From NCBI GenBank assembly GCA_947000775.1, contig CAMQGK010000147.1, positions 1,630,501 through 1,694,500 of the forward strand: a stretch of 64,000 bases of DNA. Direction: 5' to 3'. Each line of letters starts with the position of its first letter. Position 1 is the first letter of the stretch. Below the pieces are notes generated by a model. That model did not search any database. It was not told the DNA's origin and saw only the letters and a list, made by a program, of their open reading frames with translations. Both the position numbers and the translations under genes were made by a program. This stretch comes from Pterois miles (taxonomy: Eukaryota; Chordata; Actinopteri; Perciformes; Scorpaenidae). Shown here in pieces: positions 1 through 12,800 of the stretch.

Positions 1-298
1 ACTATACTATGATGTTTTATCAAGAAATTTTTCGACATACTATACTATCCCTTTTTTAAAGTTATTTTTCGCCATACTATATTATGACTTTTTTTTCATG
101 AATATTGTCGCCAAACTACAAGAAAGAAATTTTTCGACATGCTATACTATACATTTTTTTCAAGAAATTTTTCGACGCACTATACTATGACTTTTTTTCA
201 AAAAAATCATGAACATTCTACGCTATGAGTTTTTTAAAAAATAATTTTCGCCATACTATATTATGACTTTTTTCATGAAAATTTTCAACATACTATAC

Positions 299-1025
299 CA
301 GGGGTCTGCAACCTGCGGCTCCAGAGCCGCATGCGGCTCTTCACCCTCATTGTAGCGGCTCCCTTTGGCCTTGAAAAAAAAAAAACAAACATAAATAAAT
401 GGTATTTCTTCATTCATTTTTATTCATATAAAATATTACCATTATTAGTTTATTTTGTTGCGCAGTTATTTTGGAGTTTGACTTGATGCCATCTAATTTT
501 AAAAGAGCTATTTTTAATTTATAATTTGTCAACGAAAATATACGTCACATAACGTCATCAGCCTTCGCCTTTACCTGCTGGCGGCTTTTGTAGTGTGCAA
601 ACCCTGCAATAGCCTAACCATGAAAAAATCCCAAAAAAGAAAAGTTTCGGAAGAAAATAGAGAGTTTAATTCAGCGTGGACATATTCATTTGCCTTCATC
701 GCCAATGACGCTGGCTTACCTTTGTGCTTGATATGTGGCGAGAAGATATCGAACAACAAAAAATGTAATGTTGAAAGACATTTTCAAAACAAGCACTCTG
801 CATTCGCCGAAAAATACCCAACCGAAGATAAGCGAAAGAGAGCAATTTCGGAACTGCTACAAAAAGCTGAAGAGAGCAAACTATCTTTCAAGAAGTGGAT
901 TACCTCTCCACAGTCTTTTGTTTACAGTTTACAAGCTCTGTTATTTTTTGCGGCTCCCGACTATTTTTTTTGGGTAGAAGAGGGGGCAAAATGGCTCTTT
1001 TGATAATAAAGCTTGCAGACCCCTG
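299..1025 (+). mobile_element. hAT-family DNA transposon, internally deleted copy
   Basis: The element begins CAGGGGTCTGCAA and ends TTGCAGACCCCTG, a perfect 13-bp terminal inverted repeat. It is flanked on both sides by the 8-bp direct repeat TACTATAC (291-298 and 1026-1033), as expected of hAT target-site duplication. It sits inside the AT-rich minisatellite. At 727 bp it is far too short to code for a full hAT transposase and keeps only an N-terminal fragment (620-1003). Confidence 0.9.
620..1003 (+). pseudogene. hAT transposase N-terminal fragment (BED-type zinc finger)
   Basis: The reading frame opens with MKKSQKRKVS and carries a zinc-finger-like segment: C-L-I-C, then K-C-N-V-E-R-H-F-Q-N-K-H, resembling the BED/C2H2-like N-terminus of hAT transposases of the type seen in GTF2IRD2-like proteins. 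Similarity stops after the K-K-W-I segment at about residue 93. The remaining 30 or so codons read through the element's 3' end and are not transposase. The RNase H-like catalytic core is missing, so it cannot be an active enzyme. The family assignment rests on the zinc finger and on the element's ends. Confidence 0.7.
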
Positions 1026-2205
1026 TACTATACTATGACGTTTTTTCAAGAAATTTTTCGACACACTATACTATGACTTCTTTTCACAAAAAATCTTGAA
1101 CATACTACGCTATGAGTTTTTTTTTAAATAATTTTTCGACATAATATACCATGATTTTTTTTTCAAGAAATTTTTCGACATACTACACTATGATTTTCTT
1201 TCAAGAAATTTTTCAACATACTATACTATGACTTTTTTTCATGAGATTTTTCGACATACTATACTTTGACTTTTTTTCATGAGATTTTTCGACATACTAT
1301 ACTATGACTTTTTATCATGAAATTTATCGACATACTATACTATGACTTTTTTTCATAAAATTTTTCGACATACTATACTATCACTTTTTTGCTCTATATG
1401 ACTTTTTTTCATGAAATTTATTGCCATGCTATAGTGTGACTATTTTTCAAGAAATTGTTCGACATACTATACTATGATTTTTTTTCAAGAATTTTTTTGA
1501 CTTACTATACTATGACATTTTTTCAAGACATTTTTCGAAATACTATACTATCACTTTTTTCAAGATACTTTTCACCATACTATATTATGACTTGTTTTTC
1601 GCCATACAATATAATGAATTTTTTTTAATGAAAATTGTCGATACAATACAATGAGTTTTTTTTCAAGAAATAATTCGACATACTATACAATGACTTTTGT
1701 CATGTATATTTTTCGCCATAGCATACATGAATTTTTTTCATGAAATAATTCGACATGCTCTACAATGACTTTTTTTAATGAAATTTTTTGCCATGCGATA
1801 GTGTGACTATTTTTCAAGAAATTGTGACATACTATAGTATGACTTTTTATCATGAAATTGATTGACATACTATACTATGATTTTTTTGTCATGATATTTT
1901 TCGCCATACTATATTATGAATTTTTTTCATGAAATTTTTCAACATACTATACTATGACGTTTTTCAAGAAATTTTTCGCCATACTATATTATGACTTTTT
2001 TTTCATGAATATTGTCGCCAAACTACAAGAAAGAAATTTTTCGACATGCTATACTATACATTTTTTTCAAGAAATTTTTCGACGCACTATACTATGACTT
2101 TTTTTCAAAAAAATCATGAACATACTACGCTATGAGTTTTTTAAAAAATAATTTTCACCATACTATATTATGACTTTTTTCATGAAAATTTTTAACATAC
2201 TATAC

Positions 2206-2240
2206 CAGGGGTCTGCAATCTGTGGCTCCAGAGCCGCATG

Positions 2241-2274
<34 letters not shown>
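2206..2274 (+). repeat. duplicated hAT 5' stub joined to a (TAA)n tract
   Basis: Bases 2206-2240 repeat the first 35 bp of the hAT element at 299, with a few substitutions, and then break directly into about 11 TAA/TAT units. The preceding array sequence also matches that before 299. This is a partial local duplication of array plus transposon end, not an independent insertion. Confidence 0.8.
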
Positions 2275-2275
2275 T

Positions 2276-4605
2276 CTACATACCATACTATGTGATTTTC
2301 AGGAAATTTGCCGATATTCATACTATGTCATGAAATTGTTCGACATACTACAGTATGAATTTTTTTCATGAAATTTTTTGACATACTATACTATGACTTT
2401 TTCATGATTTTTTTTTGACATACTATACTATGACTTTTTTCCTGAAATTTTTAGACATATTTTACTAGGAGTTTTTCACTTTTTCAACATATAGTAAGAC
2501 TTTTGTTTCATGATATATTTCAACATACTACACTATGACTTTTTTTTCAAGATATTTTATGGACATACCATAGTATGACTTTTTGTCATTCAATTTGTCA
2601 ACATACTATACTATAGCATTTTTTCATAAAGTTTTTCGACATATGAATTTTTTGACATACTATGCCTTTTTCATGAAATCTTTGGACATATAGTATGACT
2701 TTTTTCCATTAAACTTTTGGACATACTATACTATGCATTTTTTCATAATGTTTTCCAACATGACTCTTTTATTCATATTTGTCGACATACTATACTAGGA
2801 CATTTTGTCATGACATTTTCCTACATACTTTACTATGTCTCTTTTTTTAACCAAATTTTTCGACATGCCTAAACCAGAATGATAATGTGTGGAGCCAGAC
2901 CTTATTTAAGCGCTGATATAGTGCTGTGAAGATAGGTCTGGCTATGCAGTTATGACTTTTCAGTTATAAAAATAGGAGAGAAATCAATTTGGATCAGACT
3001 TGAATAAAAATAGATTTTCTTATTTTTTTTTTTCCTAACTTGTGTCTCAGGGCTTCCATAGTTTTCTGACCATATGTACATTGAAAGCGTTAATGGTTGT
3101 TATAATTGTTCCTGCTGGCCATACTGGAAACAAGGTGCTAGTTAAAGCTAATGTGAGGCTTCAGTAGTCTGAATTAGAGAAATAAAGTGAGTATACTCTG
3201 ACATGTGAAAACAGACAATAGTTGTCAGTGAACATATTATAGTTGGAATTGTAGTATGAACAGCATGTATGCATCATCATCTAATCCTAGTGGTTTGTTG
3301 CAGCATAGAAAGCAGGTGTTAGTTGTGTACTCACTTTCTGCATCTCCTTGCGTATCTCCTCATCTCTAGCCCTCAGTCTGAGCCTCATGTCACAGACAGT
3401 GAGCTTCAGCTGAGCGTTCCTCTTGTCAGTTTGCACCAGCTCCTCCTCCAGCTGTCAAACCGGAAGAACAGTGCATCACTGTTAATACAGCCGACCGTTT
3501 AAGTTGACAAGTTAGACAAAGAGAGCAGCTGCAGCTTTAAGAAAACTCGGACAGACCTGAAGGATCCGCTCCTTCCTCTCACTGAAGTCATCTTGTTGAG
3601 GCTCAATCTGTTGCTCTGTAGCTCTTTAGCTCGTTTAACTGGAAATCAAGAACAAACTTTAGCTCATTTAACTGGAAATCAAGAACAAACTTCAACTTCT
3701 CCAGTTCCTGGTTCTGCTTCTTCAAATTGGAGATGGTCTTATCCTGTATGAGTGACAGGAATTTAGTGGAAGAAAAATTATTTTTTTTTCCAAAAAGGTT
3801 AAGGAGGACCGAATGCTTTATGCATGTTAAAGCACTTTCTCACAATACTGAACATACAGGTTAAGCTGTTTATTTAGCCACTGACCCAAAAGCAGCCACG
3901 TAAATGTAAATCATAAAATAAAATAAATCAGAGCATCTTTAGGACCAAAACCTACCATGTTTCATCAACTGCAGGTCCCTGGTCTAATTCACATAATTCT
4001 ACCAGGATCTTACTTTCATTTGTTTAAGTGAAATGAATATAGCTATTTTTTTCTTTTCTTCTATATACACTTAGTCATCCATTTATGTATTTCTGTCAGT
4101 TTCAAACTAAAATGTAAGTACAGGGATTATACAAGTCCCACCAAGGTTTTTTTTTTTTCGGTAACATTTCAGAAAATCAAAACAAACAAAAATGTTGTGC
4201 CAAATGCAGTACCTGTCAGGGTTTTTGGACAATATTTGTCATTGTTTTGTGTTGTTAATTAATTTCCAGTAATGATTATATACGCAAACATTTGCCCATT
4301 CCCATGTTGTTAAGAGTATTAAACACTTCTCCCTTGATGGTACATTTTGAACAGATAAAAAAGTGATTAATTTGTGATTAACCATGGGCAATCATGCAAT
4401 TAATTATAATTAAATACTTTAATCGACAGCTCTAAAAAATATTTAAAATAAATGAAAATAATAATTTCAAAAATATCAAAATCTTGCTGGATTTTATTCT
4501 GATCTTTTTCTAATCTAAAATGTTGAAGCCACCTTGTCTTGGTTGGTCTTTTCGTGTCCAGAGATCTGCCGCTTCAGGTCCTCGATATCGCTCTCCAGGG
4601 AGTGG
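2276..4605 (-). pseudogene. partial duplicate of CFAP57 (pseudo-exons 18, 17 and 16)
   Basis: This block is nearly identical to 10692-13188 inside CFAP57, including the end of the minisatellite, intron sequence and three exons. Pseudo-exon 18 (3335-3451) is intact at 117 nt. Pseudo-exon 17 (3557-3743) is 187 nt instead of 144 because part of it is repeated, which shifts the frame. Pseudo-exon 16 (4533 to about 4605) is cut off where the match ends. About 135 bp of intron 17 present at 12070-12205 is missing here. The block lies downstream of the CFAP57 stop codon, so it is a non-coding relic unless read-through transcripts splice into it. Confidence 0.9.
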
Positions 4606-4960
4606 ATCGTTTTGCATCTGAGGTTCTAACCTGAAGACACTGACAATGCAACTAATCCATCTAATGTGAACAAGTTTCATAATGCTCACACTGTGGTAAC
4701 ACATTTCCCCCTTGGAGAAGATAAAGTCTTTCTAATTTTGTTTGTCCTGTGATCAGCCATAGTTGGCGTGTACCACCTTCTTGTGTCAGACACAAACAAA
4801 CTGGCAGCTCACATTAAAAAAGAAACTACTGTAATTATTTGACCTGTTATAGTAAATTGATGCCTGGTCCATTTAGCGGTTCTGAACAGGCTAAGCCTGT
4901 ATGGTTAAGGCTCACAGAGACCAAAACTAATGATGCATTTGGGCAACACTTGTCCCCTCT
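4606..4960 (+). repeat. copy of the 27868-28222 segment, fused to the CFAP57 relic
   Basis: About 355 bp starting TTTTGCATCTGAGGTTCTAA match 27868-28222 with few differences, in the same orientation. In the main locus that segment lies about 1.6 kb beyond the CFAP57 start codon. Its position directly after truncated pseudo-exon 16 marks a deletion junction in a duplicated locus. Confidence 0.88.
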
Positions 4961-5685
4961 TGTCCCCACATGGAGATTGCAGTTGATGATACTGACCACT
5001 TCTGTAGAGACCTGAGACTGGTTGTCATCTGCAGTCTTCCTTAGTGCATCATTTCAAACAGGTGACTGGTCATGAGGTATTCCACTGGAGCTTGCTTTGC
5101 ATCACCCTGAGGCCTGTGACATCGCTTGGATATCTACCATCACTGCAAGAGGCTCCTGCTGGAACCCGATGAGGACGCCCAGATGAGGGAGTTTGTAAGA
5201 TTAGGACTCGGTAAGTCAACCCTGGGTCTGTCAAGCTGGCTATGAGTGCGTGCACATAAAAGGGGCGGTGTCTGCAGCAAGTGTCCAATCACAAACATGG
5301 ACAAGTCTACTGTCAGCAGAGCGGCATATTTTACAAACTAAACTACAATATGAGACAAAAACAAGTAAGTTCAGTTAAACACATAATCCAGACTAAAAAT
5401 AACCCATCTGAAGCTGCCAAATGCAGGAAGGACAGCTGGAAAAAGAAAAATAATTGCTTATGTGTTTGAATACTAAAATTAAATTTCATCACGCTGCCTC
5501 TCATGTCTCCTCCTGGTGCATCACCTGACATTAACACACCTGCTACCATGATCACTTCGCCTCGGTGCTTGGTCTGGTGCTTAGTGCCCCTAGCGTCTAC
5601 AAAAAATACACATATACAAAATAAGTAATATTAATAATAAAATAATGAAAAAGCTCCTATCCATATTATACTTTTAACCTTAATC
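4961..5685. other. unassigned intergenic sequence
   Basis: Between the end of the duplicated block and the AT-rich element at 5690 I see only short shadow reading frames (for example 5070-5288 and 5343-5555). None has codon structure, splice phase or recognisable motifs. If the relic is a tandem duplicate, this is where its breakpoint should lie. Confidence 0.5.
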
Positions 5686-5689
5686 CTAC

Positions 5690-6526
5690 CGCCTTATGGA
5701 GAACCTGCCAAAACAGAAAATAAATAAATAAATGAATGCCTCAAATTGCAAAAAAATATGTCATTAAAGGTAGCAAAAATTATTCATTAATTGATAAAAA
5801 GGGACAGATTGATATTTGTTTTAATTTTCTTCTTTATATATTACTTTTTAATTCCCTTATTTACTTATTCTTCTGTTTAATTTTCCTTTTTATTTGTACT
5901 GTATGTACTTGTATTAATTTTTGCTTTTATTTTTAATTGTATTTATTTATACATTGTTTATTTATTTCTCCAAATCTTTCCCTTTGCATTTCATCCCTTA
6001 CTTATTTTCCCAGACACAGATTTCTGTATTCTTTTTTGTGTAAATGTATAAAGAAATAAATAAGTTAGGGGAAATCGATAAGGGGTGAAATGCAAAGCAA
6101 ATCTCATGCATAAATAAATGAATACATTTATTTAAAAGATATAAATTATAAAGTAAATAAAAAATGAACACATTTAAAGATTAACAAAATCATACATAAA
6201 TAAGACAGAAGACTAATTTAAATAAATAAGAATTAATATGAAGATAAATAAAGACGCAAATTAAAACATCGACAAATATCAATTTGTTACATTTTATCAA
6301 TTAATTATAATATTATTTTTGCTACATTTAATGACTATTTGTCGAGCCATTTATTTATTTATTCATATATTTTTTCTACTGGCGGCCTGTCCAGGGTGAA
6401 CCCCGCCTTCGCCCAATGCCAGCTGGGATCGGCTCCAGCCCCCCCGCTACCCCTAACAGGAAAAGCGGTTGACGATGGATGGATGGATGGATATATTTTT
6501 TTTATTTTGGCGGTTCTGTCCTCTCC
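5690..6526. mobile_element. AT-rich non-autonomous DNA element (AAATAAATA-rich interior)
   Basis: The left edge reads GGAGAACCTGCCAAAA and the right edge, reversed, reads GGACAGAACCGCCAAAA, an imperfect inverted pair. The interior is rich in AAATA repeats. Related interiors occur at 25165-25740, 27330-27630 and 31500-31735. A SINE-type 3' end (6377-6492) is inserted near the right edge. Confidence 0.55.
6377..6492 (+). mobile_element. SINE 3' end with GGAT tail
   Basis: This is the 3' part of the same SINE found complete at 48540-48912 and 31737-32093. It has the GTCCAGGGTGAACCCCGCC segment, the AAGCGGTTGACGATG motif and a tail of GGAT units. The tRNA-like head is absent, giving a 5'-truncated copy. 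Confidence 0.75.
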
Positions 6527-6682
6527 TATCTCACAGGTGCTTTATTCTATCATTCAAATTCTTCAAGACAGTTTGTTCCTAATGACTTCATATCATTGTT
6601 TTCTGTTTGAATTAGTGCTTTTTAAAAATACCAATTAATTATGCCGACGCAAGTTATTAAAGTGTCGATGTTAATCGTGACT

Positions 6683-6889
6683 AAACAAGAAGATAAGATA
6701 AGATAAGATAAGATGAACCTTTATTAATCCCCGTAGGGAAATTCAGTTTTTACACTCTGTTGTTAATTTCACACAGTACTCATACATGCATTAATGGAGA
6801 GGTGTCAGAGTGAGGGGGCCTGAGGAGGGTAATCCTCAGCAGGACTCGCTGCAGGGCCACGATGGCTCCTGGTTGAGGATGTGGGTTGC
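6683..6889. repeat. GATAA-tailed retroelement 3' end forming the CFAP57 3' UTR
   Basis: Four GATAA units at about 6690-6712 are followed by a CCTTTATTAATCCCC-type sequence and a short body. It resembles the 3' tail of a fish LINE. A related tail is seen inside the retroviral LTR near 16035-16100. It starts directly after the CFAP57 stop codon. On the minus strand it supplies an AATAAA hexamer at 6720-6725, about 165 nt past the stop. Confidence 0.6.
6720..6725 (-). terminator. candidate CFAP57 polyadenylation signal
   Basis: AATAAA on the minus strand, 165 nt downstream of the CFAP57 stop codon, within the GATAA-tailed repeat. It is the nearest canonical hexamer I found. Actual use is inferred. 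Confidence 0.45.
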
Positions 6890-9800
6890 TCACTGAGTCT
6901 TGTTTTTTATCATTTCTGAGTTGACGCCTTCATCTGTTTTAGGCCCTTCATCTGAGCGAGGACGTGACTTGTTGGTCTTCTTCAAAGTGAACAGCTGAGC
7001 TTTGTAATCTTTGACCTGAGTCCTCTGCAAACGCAGCTCCTGACGCAGTTCATTGATTTCAGTAATCAGAGCCACATTGTCCTGTGGAGAGTATCATGTC
7101 TTCAGTAAAACTATGCTCAGACTTACATCACAGGAAGCAGAATACTGAATTTTATCATCAGATGGCGATTGTTTCAATAATTACAATAAGAAAAAAAAGA
7201 CTTAAATCCCTAACGACTAGAGGAATTGTCCATGCAGTGTTCTCTGTTTTATAATTTACCTTCATGATCTTGACATAGACTTTCTCATGCTCCTCAGCAG
7301 ATTTGGCGAGCCTCGTCTTGAGACTGTTAACAGTCTTCTCCAGGTGATCGCGCTGGTGACAGAAAGCCCTCTGAATGTTGTCGTCTACGCTGCTTTTCAC
7401 CAACTAGGAAACAGCACATGCACATGGTCTACATATTCCCCACATTTCTTACTGTGTAAAGTAAATTACAAGTGTCAATATAACTGGAATTCAACTCTGC
7501 ACCTTAACAATGATGACTGGTGAGTGACCCAGTGAGTCCGGTGGCACAAATATCAACGGTGCAGAGGCTGTCAGAGCCCAAAAATCACCTTCATACAAAG
7601 TGTCCACACTGAATCCATCATACTGTATGCTCTTTTCTTATCAGCTGTGCGCTCCAGATCAGACTGGAGATGTAACCACTTTTATTCCTTCATTTGGTAT
7701 TTTTAAACAGAAAACACATTGACTGGTTCTTAAGCAGTGTAGCTGATGACTTCGCGGCACATGAGACCTGCATGAACTAATGGGTGAGTACTGGTTTCTT
7801 TTTAATATTATTATTATTTCAATCTACGGTACTGTGAATGATATGTCTCATATGTTGGAAAATGTGCACCTGCTGAATTCTGTCTGCGATGACATTTGGC
7901 TGCTAAGTCCTCAGTAAACTGTTTATTAATTAGCGTTGAGAAATTTGGTGCTCTGGCTGCTGTCCGTGGTGCTGATCTAAAGCTGCTTTGCAGTGTGGGA
8001 GGTGCATGGCGAGCCTCACTGTGGTGGCATAGCAACAGTCTGCTTTGCTTGTGTGTGTATGTGCCTGTGTGCTCTTGTGAATTGAAACTACACCAATCAC
8101 ATCATCAGTTATGTTACGTTATGCTGCTGCACTCACCCCGTCAGCCGGCGGTAAATACTGGGCATAGATCATCTGCACACTGTCCTTCAGTTTCCTCGGC
8201 TCCTGGATGAAGCCGGCACAGTTATGGAGGTCTGACTTGAACCGCTGAACATGTGTCTCCAAATCTTTCACCTAGCCACAGAAAAGATATCAAACATTTT
8301 TTCACCTCGATGTTATTCTCTGACTTTATCTGACATGTATACTGTGACTTTTTTTGACATACCAGACAATAGCTTTTAACCACATACTATAAATGACTTT
8401 CTTACGTTTTTGACATACTATATACTTTGGCTTTTTATGACTTTTTTTCAACACACTATACAATGACGTTTCACAATCACGGTGACATTTTTCATGACAT
8501 TTTTCAACATAGTACTACGATATTTTATGATTTTTTTGGAAATTCTATACTGTCTTTTGACATACTGTATTATAGCTTTTTTAACTACTGTTTTTACATA
8601 CTGTACTATGATCTTTTTCGACATGGTATACTGTGACTTTTTTCCAAATTATTAGACAATTTGACAAACTATAAAATGACTTTTTTTAAAAAAAAAATAT
8701 ATACCGTGGCTTTTTATGACTTTTTTTTTCAACACAGTCTACTGTGATTTTTTCATATTTTTTGACATACTATTCTATGGCTTTTTCTGAATTTTTCACA
8801 TGGTATACTATAACTTTTGGCATACTACACCATGTTTTTTCATGACATTTTCCAACATAATGTACTATTACTACTACGAGACATTTATGACTTTTTGAAA
8901 TGCTATACTGTGACTTTTTGGACATACTGTACTATAGCGTTTTTTTACTCCTTTTTTTGGCATACTGTACTATGATTTTTTTGAATATATTATTATATGA
9001 TACTTATATACTATGACTTTTTTGACAAACATGCATATACTGTAGCTTTTTCTACTACTTAATTTGACATACTGTGTGATGATTTTTTTACACATGGCAT
9101 ATTATTACGTTTTTTTGACATACCAGACAATGGCTACTTAATGACTTTTTTTGGGATACTATATACTGTGGCTTTATTTGGCTTTTTGTCAACACACGAT
9201 ACATTGACCTTTCACGATCACTATAATGGCATCTTTCATATTTTTCGATGTAGTATACTATGACATTCTTCACAACATTTTTTGACATACTATGACGTTT
9301 TTTCATGAAAACTGTCGACAATTTTATATTTTTCAAAATACTATATTATGACTTTTTACTCAGACATTTTTCAACATGCTATACTATGACTTTATTTCAA
9401 TATATTTTTGATATACTATTCTATGACTTTTTTCATGAAATTTTTCTACATACTATACAATGACTTTATTTTTTGTTTCATGAAATTTTTTGACATATAC
9501 TATGATTTTTTTCAACATACTATACTGTGACTTTTGTTTCATGAAACTCATCTAGACTATACTGACTTTTTAAATGAAATCTGTTGACATACTGTACTAT
9601 TTTATTCTTTTTATTTTTCGACGTGCGATATATTTTGTCATGAAATTTTTCAACATACTATACTATGAATTTTGATCGACATACTATACTATGATTTTTT
9701 TCAAGAAATTTTTCAAAAGCATACTATGAATTTTTTTTCAGAAAGAAATTTTTCGACATATTCTATGACTTTTTTTCATTGAATTTTTCGACATACTACA

Positions 9801-12800
9801 CTACGACATTTTTTCATGAAATTGTTCTACATACTATACAATGACGTTTTTCATGAAATTTATCGACATACTATCCTTGGACATTTTTTTCATATTTCTC
9901 AACATACTATACGATGACTTGTTTTTTGTTTTGTTTTTTAAATTTGACATGTGTTGTGATATGTTGTGATGTCATATTTTCTTAATTGTATAGCAAATGT
10001 TTACAAATCCATTTCATTGTTTGCCCAATTTTTTTTTTATTGTAGATGTATTTTATTGCCTTTTTACACCATGTCCAGGGGACTACAGATGAAAACTAGC
10101 TTTCTGGCAAACTCTGGCTTTTTTAAACCATGTGTAATCATGTGTTTTATGAAATTGCACTGTCCCCTTTTAAATGAACTAAATTTAAGCTATACTATGA
10201 CTTTTTTTCAAAAAAAAAAATTTCGACATACTATACTTTGACTTTTTTTCAAGAAATTTTTCAACATATTATACTGACTTTTTAAAGATATTTTTCGACA
10301 CACTGTACTTAATTTTCATGAAATTTGTCGCCATAATACACTATGACTTTTTTTTTAATCAAATAATTCAACATACAATGCTCTGGCGTCTTTTTATGAA
10401 TTTTTTTTGCCAAACTACACTATGACTTTTTTTCATTAAATTTGTCGCCAAACTACACAGTTTTTTTTATGAAATAATTTGACATACTATACTATGAATT
10501 TTGTCATGAAATTTTTCGCCATAGTATAGCAGGAATTTTTTTTTTCATGAAATAATTCGACACACTATAACATTTTTTTCATGAAATTCCTCGACTTCTA
10601 TATTATATTTTACATGAAATTTTTCGACATACTGTACTAAATTTTTCATGAAATGTTTCGACATTCTATACTATGACTTTTTGTCATAATATTTGTCTAT
10701 ATACCATACTATGTGATTTTCAGGAAATTTGCCGATATAGTATAGTACTATGTCATGAAATTTTTCGACATACTACAGTATGATTTTTTTTCATGAAATT
10801 TTTTGACATATTATACTATGACTTTTTTCGTGATATTTTTCATATCATGTTGTATCGATATTTTTATTTTCATTAAATTTTTAGACATACCTGTAGTATA
10901 GTATGATTTTTTTTAATATATATACACACAATGACTTTTTCATGGTTTTTTTGACATACTATACTATGACTTTTTTCCTGAAATTTTTAGACATATTTTA
11001 CTAGGAGTTTTTCACTTTTTCAACATATAGTAAGACTTTTGTTTCATGATATATTTCAACATACTACACTATGACTTTTTTTCAAGAAATTTTATGGACA
11101 TACCATAGTATGACTTTTTGCCATTCAATTTTTCAACATACTATACTATAGCATTTTTTCATAAAGTTTTTCGACATATGACTTTAATGATATTTTTTGA
11201 CATACTATGCCTTTTTCATGAAATCTTTGGACATATAGTATGACTTTTTTCCATTAAACTTTTGGACATACTATACTATACTATGCATTTTTTCATAATG
11301 TTTTCCAACATGACTCTTTTATTCATATTTGTCGACATACTATACTAGGACATTTTGTCATGACATTTTCCTACATACTTTACTATGTCTCTTTTTTTTA
11401 ACCAAATTTTTCGACATGCCTAAACCAGAATGATAATGTGTGGAGCCAGACCTTATTTAAGCGCTGATATAGTGCTGTGAAGATAGGTCTGGCTATGCAG
11501 TTATGACTTTTCAGTTATAAAAATAGGAGAGAAATCAATTTGGATCAGACTTGAATAAAAATAGATTTTCTTATTTTTTTTTCCTAACTTGTGTCTCAGG
11601 GCTTCCATAGTTTTCTGACCATATGTACATTGAAAGCGTTAATGGTTGCTATAATTGTTCCTGCTGGCCATACTGGAAACAAGGTGCTAGTTAAAGCTAA
11701 TGTGAGGCTTCAGTAGTCTGAATTAGAGAAATAAAGTGAGTATACTCTGACATGTGAAAACAGACAATAGTTGTCAGTGAACATATTATAGTTGGAATTG
11801 CAGTATGAACAGCATGTATGCAGCATCATCTAATCCTAGTGGTTTGTTGCAGCAAAGAAAGCAGGTGTTAGTTGTGTACTCACTTTCTGCATCTCCTTGC
11901 GTATCTCCTCATCTCTAGCCCTCAGTCTGAGCCTCATGTCACAGACAGTGAGCTTCAGCTGAGCGTTCCTCTTGTCAGTTTGCACCAGCTCCTCCTCCAG
12001 CTGTCAAACCGGAAGAACAGTGCATCACTGTTAATACAGCCGACCGTTTAAGTTGACAAGTTAGACAAAGAGAGCAGCATCACTGTCGCAGACGGTAAAA
12101 CAAAGTAACTTCTTATCGTGAACACATAACTAACTGAAGTTGTTGGCATGTTCATTGTTTATAATAAATGTTTTAATGAAGACTAGATTCTGCACTGTAG
12201 AATGCTGCAGCTTTAAGAAAACTCGGACAGACCTGACGGATCCGCTCCTTCCTCTCACTGATGTCATCTTGTTGAGGCTCAATCAGTTTCTTTAGCTCAT
12301 TTAACTGGAAATCAAGAACAAACTTCAACTTCTCCAGTTCCTGGTTCTGCTTCTTCAAATTGGAGATGGTCTTATCCTGTATGAGTGACAGGAATTTAGT
12401 GGAAGAAAACATGTTTTATTATTTTTTTTTTTTCAAAAAGGTTAAGGAGGACCGAATGCTTTATGCATGTTAAAGCACTTTCTCACAATACTGAACATAC
12501 AGGTTAAGCTGTTTATTTAGCCACTGACCCAAAAGCAGCCACATAAATGTAAAATAAATCAGAGCATCTTTAGGACCAAAACCTACCATGTTTCATCAAC
12601 TGCAGGTCCCTGGTCTAATTCACATAATTGTACCAGGATCTTACTTTCATTTGTTTAAGTGAAATGAATATAGCTATTTTTTTCTTTTCTTCTATATACA
12701 CTTAGTCATCCATTTAAGTATTTCTGTCAGTTTCAAACTAAAATGTAAGTACAGGGATTATTCAAGTCCCACCAAGGTTTTTCAAAACAAACAAAAAATG

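Larger units (their letters stand above)
1..2275. repeat. AT-rich 38-bp minisatellite array (left copy)
   Basis: Degenerate tandem units of about 38 bp run through this stretch, apart from the hAT insertion at 299-1025. A typical unit contains a T-run, the 10-bp palindrome TTTCATGAAA, TTTTTCGACATA and CTATACTATGAC. Spacing is clearest around 1230-1320. The same family fills CFAP57 intron 18 (8.3-11.4 kb). Bases 62-345 recur at about 1977-2243, so the array also holds a larger internal duplication. Confidence 0.9.
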
